Shown: positions 5,448 to 5,953 of the stretch, piece by piece
How positions within the stretch are numbered: the first letter of the stretch is position 1
Layout: every line of letters starts with the position of its first letter
NCBI GenBank assembly: GCA_020724945.1
Contig: DYFX01000023.1
Span: 7,961-13,913, forward strand
DNA: 5,953 nucleotides
Reading direction: 5' to 3'
DNA from: Candidatus Paceibacter sp.
GTDB lineage: Bacteria; Patescibacteriota; Patescibacteriia; SG8-24; DYFX01
Notes under the pieces: generated by a model
The model's input: only the letters and a program-made list of their open reading frames with translations
Told to the model about the DNA's origin: nothing
Database searches by the model: none
Translations under genes and position numbers: made by a program

Positions 5448-5882
5448 TCAGGCGAGCGCGCGTTCCAGGCGTTCGAATCGGATGGCGGCATCGTCTCCGA
5501 TGTGCGCGAGGACATTCTGCACCTCGAGGTCCGGGTACTTGGCGAGGATCATCGCCTTCGCCTTCTCCAGATCATCGGCGTGGCGCGCATGCTCGTCCGC
5601 CGCGCTCGCGAACGCCTTGCGGCCGCCGTACGCTCCGCAGTCCAGGTGGTTCATGAGGACGACGCGGCCGACGCCGTGGAGGCGCTTGGAGATGTCCAGC
5701 TGGCGCATCACGAATTCCGCGTCGGTCTCCTTGGCCGGGTCGACCAGGTTCTTGACGCAGCCGGCGATCGAGACGACATCGATGTCTCCGAGCAGGTTCT
5801 CGTCCTCGAGGTACGCCTTGATGTCCGCGGCGAAACGGAAATCGATGCAATGGAAGATGACGGTCGAGCAGTCGTGGCGCAT
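5448..5882 (-). CDS. Compact beta-carbonic-anhydrase-like zinc protein
   Basis: The 144-aa product carries the beta-carbonic-anhydrase active-site pattern. Cys12-x-Asp14-x-Arg16 (HCIDFR) supplies a zinc ligand and the Asp-Arg dyad. His79-x-x-Cys82 (NHLDCGAYGG) supplies the other two ligands. Typical family members interconvert CO2 and bicarbonate in the cytoplasm. It is shorter than the usual 190-220 aa: it has almost no N-terminal helical arm, and the segment where VRNAGN is common reads SIAGCVKNL (38-46). Related folds hydrolyse COS or CS2, so the substrate is not certain. No signal peptide is present. The ATG at 5882 is the only standard start before an in-frame TAG upstream; no clear Shine-Dalgarno is seen. 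It is probably monocistronic, ending at the shared terminator. Confidence 0.8.
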   Translation of the reverse strand: MRHDCSTVIFHCIDFRFAADIKAYLEDENLLGDIDVVSIAGCVKNLVDPAKETDAEFVMRQLDISKRLHGVGRVVLMNHLDCGAYGGRKAFASAADEHARHADDLEKAKAMILAKYPDLEVQNVLAHIGDDAAIRFERLERALA

Positions 5883-5906
5883 ACGCGGGTGATGAATGAC
5901 CGGGAC

Positions 5907-5935
5907 AATCTAGCAAGCGGTTCCGGGATTGAAAA
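5907..5935 (-). promoter_or_regulatory. Candidate promoter of the carbonic-anhydrase-like gene
   Basis: On the minus strand TTTTCA (5935-5930) and TAGATT (5912-5907) are separated by 17 bp, and each matches its consensus at four of six positions. The -10 ends 24 nt before the ATG at 5882, predicting a leader of about 17 nt that lacks a recognisable Shine-Dalgarno. Confidence 0.45.
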
Positions 5936-5953
5936 GGCCCTCCTGTCAAGGGA
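5932..5953 (-). terminator. Probable half of an intrinsic terminator cut by the window edge
   Basis: The plus strand reads AAAAGGCCCTCC (5932-5943), then TGTCAAGGGA to the edge. TCC (5941-5943) pairs with GGA (5951-5953) around a 7-nt loop, and the stem would continue if the next bases are GGGCC. The four A's would give a U-run on a minus-strand transcript entering from the right. This would end an upstream minus-strand gene just before the carbonic-anhydrase promoter. Confidence 0.35.

Noticed and set aside
5944..5949. TTGACA on the minus strand as a -35 box for the carbonic-anhydrase-like gene
   Set aside because: At 16-18 bp downstream the sequence is GC-rich with no -10 match. TTTTCA with TAGATT at 17 bp is a better pair, and TTGACA appears to lie in a terminator loop.

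Overview
The window is GC-rich bacterial chromosome (by eye about 60-65% GC, with a strong preference for G or C at third codon positions). It is almost entirely coding, with five complete genes, the first codons of a sixth, and short intergenic gaps. The best guess at the source is a high-GC member of the Candidate Phyla Radiation (Patescibacteria). This rests on remembered family resemblance of the small four-helix membrane protein, the short DUF721/DciA-like protein, the compact beta-carbonic-anhydrase-like protein and the single-chain UvrD-type helicase fused to a RecB/AddB-type nuclease. It is an inference, not a proof. No rRNA, tRNA, CRISPR array, insertion sequence or prophage gene was seen.

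Left third (1-1640, minus strand): a cell-shape block. A small membrane protein (1222-1602) is followed by mreB (88-1143) and by the start of what is probably mreC (78 down to the window edge). The mreC ribosome binding site overlaps the mreB stop codon, so the two are an operon. The membrane-protein gene has a -10 box only 7 nt before its ATG, which predicts a leaderless mRNA, and a perfect 10-bp inverted repeat covers the matching -35 position. The 152-bp gap to its right (1603-1754) is packed with four successive inverted repeats and has no gene.

Middle (1755-4954, minus strand): a DNA-maintenance operon. A 965-aa SF1 helicase with a C-terminal Fe-S-type PD-(D/E)XK nuclease module is followed after 5 nt by a DUF721/DciA-like protein. 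The nuclease module keeps its four cluster cysteines but has Glu where the catalytic Lys of the D-Y-K motif is expected.

Right (4939-5953): a stand-alone response-regulator receiver protein (5026-5385, plus strand) is divergent from the helicase. Its near-consensus promoter lies inside the helicase start region, and the two -10 boxes overlap on opposite strands. It converges on a beta-carbonic-anhydrase-like gene (5448-5882, minus strand), and one intrinsic terminator separates the two. The extreme right edge looks like half of another terminator belonging to a gene outside the window.

Nothing here forms an obvious new multi-gene system. The most interesting items are the altered nuclease motif, the overlapping divergent promoter, the leaderless promoter with its palindrome, and the structured intergenic region.
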